Counted from the first letter of the stretch, positions 21,925-34,259 are shown. The stretch: DNA of 64,000 nucleotides from Typhlomys cinereus (GCA_023101885.1 JALPQD010000026.1:11198889-11262888), one strand, 5' to 3'. A program made the numbers and translations. The notes: generated by a model from the sequence alone, not told the origin.

Positions 21925-22025
21925 CTTCTCCTTCCTTTCTTCTTTCCTCCTTCCTTTCTTCTTTCTCCCTCCTTCCCTTATCTCCTTCCTTCTTTTCTGC
22001 TTTTTCCTTTATTCCTTCCTTCCTC
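21925..22025. repeat. Pyrimidine (CCTTT)n-like tract
   Basis: CTTCC and CTTTC units form an almost pure pyrimidine run of about 100 bp. Confidence 0.9.
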
Positions 22026-22625
22026 CTATGTAGATAACATAATCAGTGTGCAAATACAATTCTTGGCACTAGAGATTCAAAGACAGATAAGAAATATCCC
22101 AGTGCTGGTGAGTGTTTATCAAGGACAAAACTGACAGAAGATGGTCACAATATATAGCTAAGTGTGGCTGATATTTGAATTAAAGACTCTAGGCGCTCAA
22201 GAGGAGAAAAGTGCTTGTAGGGAAATGAAATGGAGACGTGGCTTTCTGGGGATGGGTTCTGTAGTCAGCATCCCCCACAGCTACTGGGGAAGGAGAAGGC
22301 GAAGAACATTCATGATCACCAAAGGCATCAGGGCTTCCTCTCATTCCTGCCACGGAGGAATAAAACACAGATGCTTGTTATCAGAGCTGTGTTTCTTTCA
22401 AACAACTTTATCAATGCATACTTCAGACCCCATGTAACTCACCCATTCAGGATGTGCTGTCCAGTGGCCTTCATGTCATTCACAGCATTGGGGGATCATC
22501 TCTACCACGAGCCTTAGATCGTTTCCATCACGTCTAAAGTCAGTGCCAAACACTACAGCTGTTGTTTCCCATCCCTCATTCCCGAGCAAAGTAAAGCAAC
22601 TCTCTGTATCTGCGGGTTTCCCTGC

Positions 22626-22910
22626 TGTCATGGTTTGACTGTGATTTGTCCCCCACGGGCTGATGTCTTTGAGTCCTCAGCAAAGTGGCGGCGCCTTTAG
22701 GAGGTGGAGCCTCGCAGGAGAAAGGCAGGTCGTGGGGTGGGCCTTGATTTGGCAGCCCAGCTCTTCTTCTTTCGTTTGCTCTTGCTCTCTCTGCCGTCCT
22801 GATATCTGTGGTCACTTGGACCTGCCTCCTGCTTGTACCTCAGCCAGAACTTCATGCCCTATAGATTCATAACCCAGATAAATGTGCCTTCGCACAAGAG
22901 TGGGGTCTCT
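22626..22910 (+). mobile_element. MT/MaLR-type LTR
   Basis: It starts TGTCATGGTTTGACTGTGAT, then GCGCCTTTAGGAGGTGGAGC, TCTTGCTCTCTCTGCCGTCC, and the 3' block CATAACCCAGATAAATGTGC. It is close in layout to 29744-30083. The 3' terminus is truncated. Confidence 0.75.
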
Positions 22911-23582
22911 CAGCATAAAAGACAAGTGATAGCAGCTCCCGCTTTGGCCCTTTCCTCCCACAGCGCCACCGTTAAGCACAATGTTTTCATGGCCCATCTG
23001 TGCGGTAGCATGTATGCGCTTCCTTTATATAGCCAGATATAATATCATGTGCATTCATTCATTTATCCTATTGCTGGTGAGTAAATATTTATGGGGGGTT
23101 TTGCCACATAAATCTACTTCTATGATCCTGAATGAGAGAATCCATGAGAAATTTGAAAACAGTCAATTCATGCTCTTGTGTGATTAGAAGTCTTGGCCTG
23201 TCTGTGGTCTCGAACCTCCTTCCACCTCTGAGCAGTCCTCTTAACTTAGGACATCGTTTTCTAGAACACAAAGGAAGCGTGTCCCTCTGAGAATCCCAAG
23301 ACTTTACCACAAAGCAACTCATTAACAAAGAAGTTGTCTGATGATTTTGACTTTCAGATTCTCTTTGAGATTTCAGAGCATGTTAAACTTAAGGAAACAG
23401 AGAGTGGAGGAGTTCACGGCTGGAGGAAGCCTTTAAACAATCTTCGTATCATCATGGAAGAGTTAGTGTTATAATCACATGCCTTCAAATCCTGTTCAGG
23501 AGTTACATGTGGCCTGCATCTGCAACAACACACAGGCAAGGCTGAATTGAGGGTAAAGGCTTGACATAAAAGACACAAAGCT

Positions 23583-23850
23583 GGGGCTGAGGAAAGAGAT
23601 TCCTGGCTAAAATGATTGCTGGGCAAGCATGAAGACCAGAGTTCAATCCTCAGATGACATGAGAGATGCCTAGTGAAGGGGCAGCCATCTGTAATTCCAG
23701 CCTCAGACACTGAGAATCCCCCAGAGCAAGCTGGGTAGCCAGACGAGCCCTATTAGCCTCACAGAACAAGCCTCTACATTCACCTACACGTGCACACATG
23801 AACACATGTCCACACACACGAAAACACGCATCTCAACATGTGCACCCACA
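23583..23850 (+). mobile_element. B1-dID/B4-like composite SINE with CA tail
   Basis: The tRNA-type head GGCTGAGGAAAGAGATTCCT and GCTGGGCAAGCATGAAGACC, with B-box GAGTTCAATCCTCAG, are followed by the 7SL-type GCAGCCATCTGTAATTCCAG block. An ACACATG-rich tail ends it. A fused tRNA plus 7SL structure fits B4/B1-dID SINEs. Confidence 0.65.
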
Positions 23851-24152
23851 TATATACATGATAACGTAAAAGGAAAGTAAAGAACACAGAGGTGGCTATA
23901 GAAATCAGTTTCCACTGTTTCAATCCTGCGTAGCTGGATGTCTTTGAAAATGTCATTCACTGGCTTCTGTTCATGGCTCCTCATTGGTTAATGGATTTCT
24001 GCGATCTAGTCTACATAATTTGCAAGGCTGATACACGGGAAAGTGCTGGAAAGATTGGACTGTATGGTGTCAACAATTGCCGCCCACTCCAAAGCTGATT
24101 AAACCATGGTGCTTTTCCATTTATGAAAGAAAGACTCATGAATGATACAGGT

Positions 24153-24310
24153 TGTCATGGTCTGAATGCGAGTTGTCTCACACGGACTCGTGTGCTTGCA
24201 TCCTTAGCTGCTGTTAATGTTTAGGACGGTCTTGGCAACTTTAGGAGGTGGAGCCTTGCTGGGGGAAGGCAAACTACACAGGGGGAGGAGGGCTCCAGTT
24301 TCTGTCCCCT
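24153..24310 (+). mobile_element. MT/MaLR-type LTR, 5' part
   Basis: TGTCATGGTCTGAATGCGAG, then AACTTTAGGAGGTGGAGCCT, TGCTGGGGGAAGGCAAAC. It is cut off at a T-run (24319-24332). Confidence 0.65.
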
Positions 24311-24332
24311 GCCGTGCCTTTTTTTTTTTTTT

Positions 24333-24890
24333 AGCATAATCTATAATTTATTTATCTGGACGAATTCAGAGTTATTCATATTTTAGATATTTTATGTAGC
24401 TAATAATTTGACTTCCCAACTCAATGGTGTGAATTTAGAGAGGTTTAGAAGGGAATCGGAAGCTCGCAGAGGGAGGCACACCCCTCTTACATGACTTGGC
24501 AGTAGCTGCTTACACAGCTACAGCAGAACGAGGTAGTGGCCAAAGGTTGAAATTGTCCTCAGGAAGGAGATAGGAACTGAGGATGCTTCTGTGGTGGCCA
24601 GCACTAGTGCGGTGAAGTAAGAAGGACGAGAGGTGGAGGTGAACACAATGCTGACTTAGTGCAGCAGGCAAGGGAGGGAGGGGGTAGAGGTTCTAAGGAG
24701 ATAAGTTAAGACTCAGGAATGTGGGTCCCGTCCCTAAGCTTCAAGATAAACATGCTTCCAATATTTCAGGCAATACCAAGCTCGCTAGGATCAGTTCTGA
24801 GATAAAGGCAGTTCCTTGATGCTGGAAAAATTCACTATTCCAGAAAAGCCTCATCACGTTGCCAACTCTTCCCTGCCTGCCATGTGTCCT
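24333..24890. other. Unique non-coding DNA
   Basis: No repeat, RNA gene or exon supported. Confidence 0.45.
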
Positions 24891-24892
24891 AT

Positions 24893-25085
24893 AAAGGGAA
24901 CAGGAGGAAAGAGAGGAATGAGAGGAAGAGGAGGAGGAGGAAGAAAAGGAACATGAGGAGCAGGAAGATAAGGAGACAGGAAGAGATGAGGAGGAAGGAG
25001 GAAGAGAGAGAGGAAAAGGAGGACGAAGAAGGGAAGAAAAGGAGGCGGCGGAGGAAGAGGAGGAGAAAGAGAATAAGGGAGAATT
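24893..25085. repeat. 190-bp homopurine (GGAAGA)n tract
   Basis: Almost entirely A and G on the plus strand. Arg/Lys/Glu-rich frames (plus) and Leu/Ser/Phe-rich frames (minus) over it are artefacts. Confidence 0.95.
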
Positions 25086-25101
25086 GCAATGTGCAATGAC
25101 T

Positions 25102-25573
25102 TGTGATAGTTAATCCTAGGTGTTAACTTGACACATCTGGTATTAACTAAGATCAGCTGAGACCATACCTGGAAAGATCAACTGAGACCACCTGAAGGGA
25201 TTATACCTGCCCTACATCCCATCGAAACCTCCATAGGTCTCATAGGAACCTCCCAGTAATGGACCATGTAAAAGGGAAACAGAGAGAAGAGATGCTTTTG
25301 TAGCTGTGCTAGGAATCGCTCTTCCTTCCAGCCGCCCAGTTTCTTCACTTCTTCAACCTTCTAGCCTTCCAACCCTCCAAGTCTTTGACTAGACTAAAGA
25401 CTCTCTAGGAATCCTCCAGCCTTCAGCCATCACCTGCTTGACTAGTGGACTGAGGAGCTACTGGAAGCCTTTGATGGGCTTTGATGGGCCGTATCTGTAA
25501 GCCAACTCCATACATTCCCTGTTTATATATTCACTGTGGTGATTCTGCGTCTCTAGAGAACCTGACTAATACA
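25102..25573 (+). mobile_element. 472-bp ERVL-like solo LTR (family shared with 55964-56407)
   Basis: It runs from TGTGATAGTTAATCCTAGGT to ...GAACCTGACTAATACA. The complement of nearly every block is found at 55964-56407: TGACTAGACTAAAGACTCT, CAGCCTTCAGCCATCACC, GTCTCTAGAGAACCTGACTA. No polypurine tract or internal sequence flanks it, so it is a solo LTR. A clear target duplication is not seen. Confidence 0.8.
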
Positions 25574-26077
25574 ATAACTGACTTTTGGAAGACCTGGCTA
25601 CTAGTGACACTAATTTTCTTTGTGCTCTCTCTTCTATATAATCTAATATTTATTCAGTAAGTATATTCATGTCTACAAGAACCATTTTTAAAAATTGCTC
25701 AAAATCCCACTGTTTTGAGGCAGCTATTTGAGTCGCCCCCTGCGTTTCTAGCTCCCACGGGCGCTCATGGCTCCCGCACCTGACCCCATGGGTCTTTCCC
25801 CATTGCTCTTGTACTTTTCCCCCTCTCCCTCCTGCTCCTCCTCCCTTCACTCCTCCCCTTCTCTCTCTTTGCATAATAATAGATAGCAGATTTGGCAGCA
25901 GGAGCTTTAAAAATTCCAAGGGCGACAATGGATGCGGTCTAGTTCTTCAACTCAACTGATACCTAAGTTCACAAAGAAAAAATTCTTTCTAAACCTCGTC
26001 TTCCTGTCCTCAAATCCATTCTTCTCCTGCTCTGGGATATAAATGTGAAGTTTGGGATATCATTTAATTTTATCGTT

Positions 26078-26097
26078 TTATTTTATTTTCCTTTTCC

Positions 26098-26133
<36 letters not shown>

Positions 26134-26480
26134 ACACGTGCTTGCATGTACATGTATGTTCAGGTGAATGTACACAAGTGTACTCGAGTGTGTATGTCTG
26201 CGAATGTCTAAATGTTATATCGGAATCATCTTCACTTGCTCTGCCACCTTATCGTTGTGAGTCTGGTCTCTACTTAAACCTAGAGCACACCATTTGGGCT
26301 AGTCTGGCTAGTAGCCAGCTTGCTCTGGGGGTTCCCCAGAGTCCCTTTTCTGGGGCTAGAATTATGGACGAGCTGCCACGCCCAATTCACATTATTTTTA
26401 CTAGGATCTAGAGATCCAGACTCAGGTGATTTTGTTTTGGGGGCGAGAGCTTTAACCACTGCGTCATTTCCCCAGCCCTT
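26078..26480 (-). mobile_element. Old Dip/B2-like SINE with (TG)n tail
   Basis: Reverse orientation: TG tract (26102-26131), a diverged body with GTTCCCCAGAGTCCCTTTTC, then GATCTAGAGATCCAGACTCA and the head complement TTTAACCACTGCGTCATTTC, CCCAGCCC. It is more diverged than the three young copies. Confidence 0.7.
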
Positions 26481-27980
26481 GAACATCATTTTGAATCTTT
26501 CATGTGCGACCACGTATACTGCACGGGTGCCTATGCATCTGTGTGCACGCTGGCTGCTTTGATTTTGCCTTTCAGACACAAACTGGAAAACCTTTTCCTT
26601 ACCGTAAAACCACTGCAATTATTGCATTGGTATGTGAGCGTCTGAGTTCCAGTCTGAGTCACAAGCCCGCAGGTGAGACTGAGAGGCACAAATGTCCTTA
26701 CAGGTCATGGTGACCTTCCTACACCCTGACCCAAGCGTCTCCCTGTGTTCGGGAGTATAGTAACAGCATGCAGTGCTGGTGATGGTGGAGCCTACCGTGA
26801 CAGGTAACCAGTCAAGGGTCGCGAGTCCTCAGGGCAGCCGCAGAAGATGACACTTACCTTGTGAAGCCTTCATGGGAAACTATCTCAACACAACCCTAGC
26901 ATCTATACCCGCCGCTGTGAGGAGCCCTGTGAGTAACCAGCTAGTGACTGGCCAACATCACAAACTCGGGAACTCATAAGGAGCTTTGATTTGAAGAGTT
27001 TTCCAGAAAGAGAAGCAGGTGGGAGATGGAGCCATTTGGCAGGATGATGTCTGTCTTCTTTGTGAGATGAATGTTGACTAGAAATGCTGACATATTAGTC
27101 AGCCTGTCCTCGGTGAAAGAAAACACTAGAATCTTCTTGCATACTGCACTCATGGGAAAAAGAGAGGCAAGATCCCTTCCGTAGGAGTTGGTTTGTCAGG
27201 ATGAGTTCTAAAGGCAGAACAACCAAACAAGGAATCTTATTCCTCATATTGGCCAGTCATCCCATTAGCACATACGGCAGCATAGGAAAGGGTCACCAGG
27301 CTATAATTTAGAGTGGTGGGCAGGTCCCACACAAGGGGACCGGACCAGAGCACCTTCGTAGGCACACACTTCATATTCCCTCCCTACTCGGATAATCTAG
27401 TTTGGAATTGGCATGTAAGTGACTTACATTTTGTTGCTGAATGTGTGTGTGCACAAGAGTGGCTGTCGGGCGGGCGGGCAGAGCTGCGACCCCATACTGG
27501 GTCATCCAATAAAAATTAGAAAGCTCAGCACTGCCCTCACCACAACTCTCCCCCAGTGTCTTGTGTTACCCCACAATAAGGTAGCACCTTCCATACTAGG
27601 GAACAGAGGCCTGGGACCTGTATCCGTCCCCTGAATCCCTGGCCTGGGCCTCCCCACTTTCTACTTGGCCCCCAAAGTCACAGTGAGCTCCTGAAGAAGG
27701 GATTTTCCCCTAGCTGGAAGCAGGTGGGGGCACAGTCCTGGATGTCTCTCTCACCTGCCACCCAGCCATCAGCGCTGGGAAAATGGCTACCTGGGCTGAC
27801 TTTGGATCAGACCCTGTGGTCATGTGGCTGTCTCCCTCCTGTGACCTTGCCAGGGCAGATCGGAGAGCTAGAGCTGTTAGGACAAGGTGGCTGGAAGAAG
27901 GTCCCTGTCTACTGCCCATCAGCACGGGGTCTCTGTGCTCCTCACCAAGATTTTGTGGGATTTTGTTTTTTGAAACAGGA
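26481..27980. other. Unique non-coding DNA
   Basis: No exon or repeat I can name. Frames at 27313-27519, 27419-27634, 27724-27990 and 27783-28004 are short, overlapping and unrecognised. Confidence 0.4.
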
Positions 27981-27984
27981 GAGA

Positions 27985-28035
27985 GAATGAGGAGAAGAAA
28001 GTGAGAGAGAGCAAGAAAAAGAGAGGGAGAGAGAT

Positions 28036-28066
<31 letters not shown>

Positions 28067-28260
28067 AAAAGGAAGAAGGAAAAAGAGGAAGAGGAAGAGG
28101 AGGAAAGAAAGAAGGAGGAGGAGTAGGAAAGAAAATGAGAGAGAGGAAGAAGGAGGAAGAGGAGAGAGAGAAGGAGGAGGATGAGGAAGAAGAGGATGAT
28201 GACAAGGAGGAGGAAGAGGGCAAGGAGGAAAGAGAGTGAGACGGAGAGAGAGAGAGAATA
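27985..28260. repeat. 275-bp purine tract (GAGAGA/GGAAGAGGA)
   Basis: A and G dominate the plus strand with only scattered pyrimidines. The long minus-strand frames here (for example 27710-28417, 27919-28308) encode Ser/Leu/Pro/Phe low-complexity strings made by the tract. Confidence 0.95.
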
Positions 28261-28264
28261 CCGA

Positions 28265-28820
28265 AGCAAGACATGGGGGAGTGGGAGGTATAAGGTTGGG
28301 CCCAGCAAGAGTCAGGAGCGCAGACTGCTGCTGTCTGCACCCAGCACCAGCTCTGCAGTGCGCAGAGGCGTCAGGTGGGCCTCGTGCCTCTGTCCAATGA
28401 CTTAAAAAAAATAACAATTTCCTTGGAAAGTGGGAGAGGCCAACTCAAAGAATATTAAACCTCGTGGGAGGAAGTAGTTCCTATGCGAAGATTATTGAAA
28501 TCTCATTTGACACACAGGAGACGGCTGCGTCGCTGTTCTCCTGGGCCCGGGGCCGGGAGTGTCTATTCCACCTTCATGGCTGTGGGAACACTGAGTTGCA
28601 CTTGCGCTTCCTGGATCCTTGCGCTGAGCCAGCCGTCCTGGGAGACAGGAAGATGGCTCTGCTTGTCTTGCAGAGTCTGAAGCACAGGGAGGTGACGTGG
28701 TCTCCCAGAGGTGGAAGGGCGTCATCACAGAGACAGGCTGTTTCCTCGGGGTTTTGTCTTGTAAGGGTTTTGAGTGCACTTTAATTCAATAGGCACTAGT
28801 TGCTGTTCATTAAACCTGCT
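28265..28820. other. Moderately CpG-containing unique DNA
   Basis: Frames on both strands (28464-28784 plus, 28492-28779 minus) overlap and show no known domain. No promoter or splice evidence supports a gene. Confidence 0.4.
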
Positions 28821-28824
28821 TTCA

Positions 28825-28985
28825 GGGGCTGACAAGATGGCTCAGTGGGTAAAGGCGCCTGCATACAAACCATGATGATCCGGGTTCAATACCTGGAGCC
28901 AGGTTGGTGGAACGACAGAACCCATACCTCTCTCTCTCTTTCTCTCTCAAATATAAAATAATTAAATTATTTTATTCTTTACTAT
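28825..28985 (+). mobile_element. B2-superfamily-like SINE
   Basis: The head GGGGCTGACAAGATGGCTCA, then GTGGGTAAAGGCGCCTGCAT and the B-box CCGGGTTCAATACCTGG are clear. The body ends in a CTCTCTC tract and an AAATATAAAATAATTAAAT tail. This is a short form without the Dip body. Confidence 0.75.
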
Positions 28986-28989
28986 ATGT

Positions 28990-29740
28990 ATTTATTAAAT
29001 ACAACCACCAAAAGAATACCTGCTTGCATCCTCCGAGGACATGGAATAACGCACTGCATTGCCTCTGACCCTCACGCCTCGTGACTAAGGAAGGTTCGTG
29101 AAGTTCTAGAAAGGTCAGAAAGTTTTGAGAGAGCCAGTGTGCAATCTACTGAGCGTCCCTCTGCCCGCCATGCACACTAGGTGCCCAGGATTCTTAAGGT
29201 TCTTTCCTGAGGTGACTGGCAGGCAGTGTGAGCAAGACCTCAAACTTGGCTGTTGCCAGCCACTGAAGTGTGGGGCCGCCTAATCACAGCAGCGTAGCCT
29301 GACTGATCCTAACTGAAATAGCATCACGGAATCAAAACCAACCACAAAGAGCCTTGTGTGCAACAGTGGGAGACTGCAATGGTAAGCAACTGCTTCATGA
29401 TTGGAATGAAGCCTTTTTTGCAGGAGGAAATCAATACCTAGTACCGTAAGCCTGGTCAAAAATCGATGCCTCTGGAAATCATAGGCCCGAGGTGGGAACC
29501 TACTACTGTTATTGAATTCAATAGAGATAGTATCAAACTGTCTGCTAAATATCTGTGTTTGTACCCATAGACAAAAGCTACTCTCTGTCTTCAACAGGGA
29601 AGTCTCTCTTTGTGGTAAATGCACAGAGAGAGACAGAGAGACAGAGAGACAGAGACAGAGAGAGATTCTGAGAATCAAGGACAGTTAAGGGTTCATTTCT
29701 CCCTCCCCACTCTAAGGCAAAGAGAACATTGAGGAAGAAA
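28990..29740. other. Unique DNA with a short GA tract
   Basis: A (GAGACA)n run lies at about 29621-29664. No exon is supported. The 132-codon minus frame 29280-29678 begins in that tract and is unrecognised. Confidence 0.45.
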
Positions 29741-29743
29741 TCC

Positions 29744-30083
29744 ATGACACAGCTTGAACTGTGTCCCCACAGGCTCATGTGTTTGGAAGGTCATGGCACC
29801 TTTAGGAGGTGGAGCCTTGCTGGAGGAAGGCAGTCACAGGGGTGGGTATAGAGGTGCATTAGTCTCACTTTACTTCTGAGAGAGGTCTGTTCTTGCAATA
29901 GGCAGTCTAGCAGCTCTCAGTCTCCCAGATGGGTGTGACTTAGTCTGTTTCCGACTTCTGCGGCCAGCCATGCCCCTTCCGCCATGAAAGACTGCGTTTC
30001 CCCCCTTGGGACCATAAGCTGAATAAATCTCTTTCTCCCTTAAGTTGCTTGACTCTCACAGCAACACAAGAGCAACCAGTACA
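29744..30083 (+). mobile_element. MT/MaLR-type LTR, complete
   Basis: Order: a GAACTGTGTCCCCACAGGCT start block, GGTCATGGCACCTTTAGGAG, CAGATGGGTGTGACTTAGTC, GCCGCCATGAAAGAC-like block, AAGCTGAATAAATCTCTTTC with AATAAA, and GCAACCAGTACA end. Its 3' half is shared with the mosaic LTR at 8011-8384. Confidence 0.8.
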
Positions 30084-30454
30084 GTCCGGAAAGCTGGAAG
30101 TTAGGGAGAAGGGCCGCACAAAGCCATCCTCCAGCTGCGACACATGCAGTGCAAGCATGAGCTGATGTCAGCTGGGGTCACCTGACATCAACTAGGGTCA
30201 CATGGGCCTGCATGAGAAGGCCCAGTAGACAGTCAGTCACAGATGGGTGGAGAAGCTGTTCAGCAAACTCCACCCTTTACTGATTAACTAGTGGCTGTTG
30301 AAGATTCCAGACGAGTCTAGTCGTTGACTTCAGACTTCAGATCTTTTCTGCTGCTGACACCCACCAGATTCCAATGGAAAGTGCCAAACCTACCGCCACA
30401 CAGATGGCCCTGGTTAAGCTCAGTGGATCCTTCTCTCCCCAGAAGAAGAAACAC

Positions 30455-30517
30455 AAAACACACACACACACACGCACACGCACACACACACACATGCACA
30501 CACACGTGCACACACAA
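30455..30517. repeat. (CA)n microsatellite with CG interruptions
   Basis: ACACACACGCACACG-type units. The frames crossing it are Thr/His artefacts. Confidence 0.95.
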
Positions 30518-30544
30518 AGTAAGCATGAATTTGAGAAAGAGATC

Positions 30545-31130
30545 TACAGAGAAAGGGGGCGGAGGTAGCATATACTAGGAAGAGGAGGGGTAGACATGGT
30601 GTGGATGCATTATGTACATATTTGAGAATATCAAGGAAAAAATCACTTGATTAAAAATGATATGAGATGGGAAAGTCCATCATAGGACGAGACACTCCAT
30701 TCAAGGCAGGACTGCTGCATCTAGAACTCACCGCAGTGAGACTTTTCCTTACCAGACCTGCATGACGACTGACTGATAGACCAATATGCCCCACAGATTA
30801 TTGAGGAATCAAGAGAAATAAGAATACAGAGTGGGAATCTTGAAAACTGAAGCTAAATGAGTGAAGGGAAATGTCCCCATCAGTGGGGTGGCCCAAAGAG
30901 GAACACTAGGTATGCCACAAGAGGCCTGAACCCCCACAAGAGTGGACAAGCCACAAGGAACCCTGGGGTCCATAGATGTGGACAGGCAGGAGAATGGGAG
31001 GGAGTGGAATGGATTGATGAAGGGAAGGGAGGGGAAGGAGAGGGAGGGGGGAATGGAGGGAAGCAGGGATAAGTACTCAATATGCTTGGAAAAGTAGAAA
31101 AATAAAATAATAAATAAAAATTTAGAACGA
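30545..31130 (+). mobile_element. L1 3'-end sequence, sense orientation
   Basis: GATGCATTATGTACATATTT and GATTAAAAATG (30605-30660) resemble an older L1 3' terminus. From 30660 a second 3' UTR-like unit ends in a G-rich polypurine tract (31019-31070) and an AAAATAAAATAATAAATAAA tail (31098-31118). No reverse-transcriptase frame is present. The layout mirrors 9958-10870. Frames on the minus strand are artefacts. Confidence 0.6.
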
Positions 31131-31134
31131 AACA

Positions 31135-33650
31135 AATAATGTGAGGAAAATACCTGGCAGACACTCTTTTCACAAAGGAAATTGAAAGACAAGTTTCCTG
31201 ACCACCACCTGTACCAAGCAGACTTTCTTCCTTCCTTCTGGGCTCTGTAAGATGCTTCCTGCTGGATATTGAGTTATCTGCTTGATAATATGCTTGGATC
31301 TCTCCAAGAGAAGGACATTGGCCAGACTCCCACCACATGCCTTTTCAACAATTGTTAGTAAGTAGCACTTCTATTTCAACAGGATCAGTGATTTCTGGTC
31401 CTGTATATTAGGGTGTTCCTGTTCCTCCCTCCAAAGCCACCAGAAACACGTGTCCTGTGCTTGGTATGTAGTCCTTGTGAGTAGTCGAAGCATCGCGAGT
31501 CCCCTAAACCCTTCATCTCCATACTCTTGTGTCAGAATATCTTGACATACTTATCGCTCACACCAGAACAGCGGAGTCTTTATCCTGTCCAAGGTATCAT
31601 GGAAAACACAACTGAATCCCTGTGAAGTAAAGTGGCACTGTTGTATTCTGTGCATCTTTCTCTATTTTGTGTTCATTTAACAAAACAAAGGTATGAAATC
31701 CATCGACTTCAGTTTGATTGTGGAGACAATCAGTGTGAACTCTAAGCCTAACTCTGTAATATTATCATTTGCCAGTCACGACTGCATGTTCTTTAGGAAC
31801 TCAGTGCTGTCTTTGATATGAAGTCAGACTGGACACTGGTCAGACAGAGGGAGAAGTTCAGATGAAGATCGCAACCTGTTGAACACAATTCCTTGAGTTT
31901 ATCAATGAGCATCTGCCCTGCCTCCCACATGTATTCTAGACTGCACTGCTTTGCCTAGCACTGAAGTTTCCAGCAAATTAAAGATCTCATTCCTACAACC
32001 TACCGATGTGTATTCGCCTGTCACAAAGACATAAACAACACATGTCATGTCTGCTGTGCTAAGCTGCTTCTCCATTTCTGAAGACACTTAGTCTTTTCTA
32101 GAATCTTGCTGAGACTGCTAATCTGCATCCAGCTGACCTATACTTTTCCCCTTGGAAACACTCTGCCGCCATCTTTGGTCACGTGTCCTGTTCTGCATAT
32201 TTACTTGGAGACAAATTGTGATTATCGGTGCTATTTACCTAAGACTCTTGAATGTTCTGATACAGCATTTGCTACAATCAATACAAGCAAACAACTTTAC
32301 TCTCCCACACTTTTCATTTATCCCAAGGAATTTTTTTTTATCTTTACCTGAAAATATCATTCTCCTATGCGAAAATATAAATGTGAATTAAGAGTTCAAG
32401 ATTTGGAATTTATAAGCTAACAAATAACATAGGAGGGTCCTTTTTCAGAGAACTTTTTGAGTATTTTTCACATATTTTTGTGTGTAGCCTCTACCTGTTT
32501 TTTTTTCTCCTTTGGTGTCTTTTTTTCCCTCCCACCTTGTTTCTGTTTAACCTCTCGCCTGCTGGCCAAGCACTTTGCCACTGAGCTAACTAGAGCTCAG
32601 CCCTGACTCCCTGTAGTCTAAACCCTTCGCCATTTGCATGGTAGTACAGGCAGATTCCTAGAGGAATCTATGACCCTGTAAGACATTAGGAGAATGTCTT
32701 CTTGTTCTCCATGGTGTTTGGCAGATTTCTCAGAATACAACAGTATATTCAATATCATTATAATATGTGTACAAATAAACATCTTAGTGTTGTTCCATTT
32801 TTCCCAAGAAAGGAGATACGGTGATTTTCTCTTAGTTATGCTCTGAATCTGTCTTCAAAGAATCCCCTCGCCCTCCCAACTCCCTAAGCTGTATTTCTTC
32901 TTGGTTACGCTCGTGTGCAGGCTATAATCCTCTAAAAAAATTACAGTGCTTTGCTTTTGAGATCTTCTTATCTTTCCTCACAAGAGCTCACCTTGATTTC
33001 TCTAATTAAAATAACTCTTCCTTGTCCTCCGGGGATGAACCGCATGAACGGTTAGGGCCTTGGGAGGGCAGGGACTCAGCTTCTGTGCCGCAGCGTCCGC
33101 GAAGTGACACCCGCCAGGCTGCTAGGTCTTCAGATGCTTCTCCCAGCTGGGCGGGCCTTCTCCGGGGCTGCTCCTGCCAGGATCTGAAAGATTGAGGCTC
33201 CTGGGAATGTGGCGGGGCTTCGTGAGCTGGACCAGACCAGTCTAGGGTAGGAGTCCTTCATCAGGCCCAGCCAGGGTAGGGCTCCTTCGTCACGCTCAAG
33301 AATGACCTGGGCACTCGCTTGAGTTTCCTCAAGATCCTCTAGCATGGCTTAGTACCTGTGGTTTAACCACGCTGCGTGTTAGGGTGACCTTATGCTTCTC
33401 TGGCCCCAGATGCAAGACAGCAGGTGGTGGTGGTGGGAGGGTTTGCAGGTACGTGGCCAATCCGTGCCTTGTCCCCTAGGTCTTGGTTTTCCATGTTCTC
33501 CCAGGAGCACATAGGGAAACCCCCTGCAGGACCATTCTGTTCTCTCAGCCATCTCGTTCTGGGGGATTTGGGGTGCTTGTCCTTTCCTTGTCTGGGACCG
33601 TCACAGCCTATTTCATTTATGTTCTCTCAACAAACTACCAAAACTATCAC
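31135..33650. other. Long unique stretch without genes
   Basis: I see no named repeat over most of this. A GC-richer block at about 33030-33350 holds a 71-codon minus frame (33130-33345) that I do not recognise. No splice-flanked exon can be argued. Confidence 0.4.
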
Positions 33651-33654
33651 AGAG

Positions 33655-33990
33655 ATGGCTGGGAAGTGGCCCAATGGCAAAAGTGCTTGCTGCACAAATA
33701 TGAGAACGTGAGTTAAGATTCTATAGAACCCACATTTTTTTTGTAAAGCTAAGTCAGGCATTGCACAGTTATCATTCCAGTGCAGGGAAGACAAACGCAG
33801 GGGAACCCAAGGACTGACTCCCTGGCCAGTCAGTCTCCACAAATCAGGGATTTTAAGATTACGTGAGACCCTCTCACAGATAATAAGAGTGGGACATGAT
33901 AGAGAAAGACACTGGATGGTGAGCTCAGGTCTCCACATGTGCACAGAGATGTGACCCCCCCAACCCCCACATTCACACACATCTCTATAA
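33655..33990 (+). mobile_element. B4/B1-dID-like SINE
   Basis: The head GATGGCTGGGAAGTGGCCCA and AAGTGCTTGCTGCACAAATA, then a 7SL-like middle (ATCATTCCAGTGCAGGGAAG) and the tail block GATGGTGAGCTCAGGTCTCC with ACATGTGCACA. It is strongly diverged. Confidence 0.55.
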
Positions 33991-34024
33991 CATACCACAC
34001 ATGGTCGCATTACATGGAATAATG

Positions 34025-34063
34025 TACTATTCTCCAATTTTAGCAATCCTTCTATTATCCCCA

Positions 34064-34100
<37 letters not shown>

Positions 34101-34135
34101 ATTCTCCAATTTTAGCAATCCTTCTATTATCCCCA

Positions 34136-34182
<47 letters not shown>
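34025..34182. repeat. 72-bp direct duplication, each copy with a (GT)n tract
   Basis: The unit TACTATTCTCCAATTTTAGC ... CCCCAACCTG followed by (GT)n occurs at 34025 and 34097 with no visible mismatch in the unique part. The GT runs differ in length (about 34066-34096 and 34138-34181). It yields duplicated His/Thr strings in the minus frame 33627-34205, which is not a gene. Confidence 0.95.
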
Positions 34183-34183
<1 letters not shown>

Positions 34184-34259
34184 TGGGAAGACAGTCTTCC
34201 TTCAACAGGTGTTTTGAAAAGGAACATTTCTTCTGTTCTTTATAGATAGCTTAAAAAAA

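Noticed and set aside
27710..28417. 235-codon minus-strand open frame, the longest in the window
   Set aside because: Most of it is the translation of a 275-bp purine tract (Ser/Leu/Pro/Phe strings). Other frames over the same tract are equally open.
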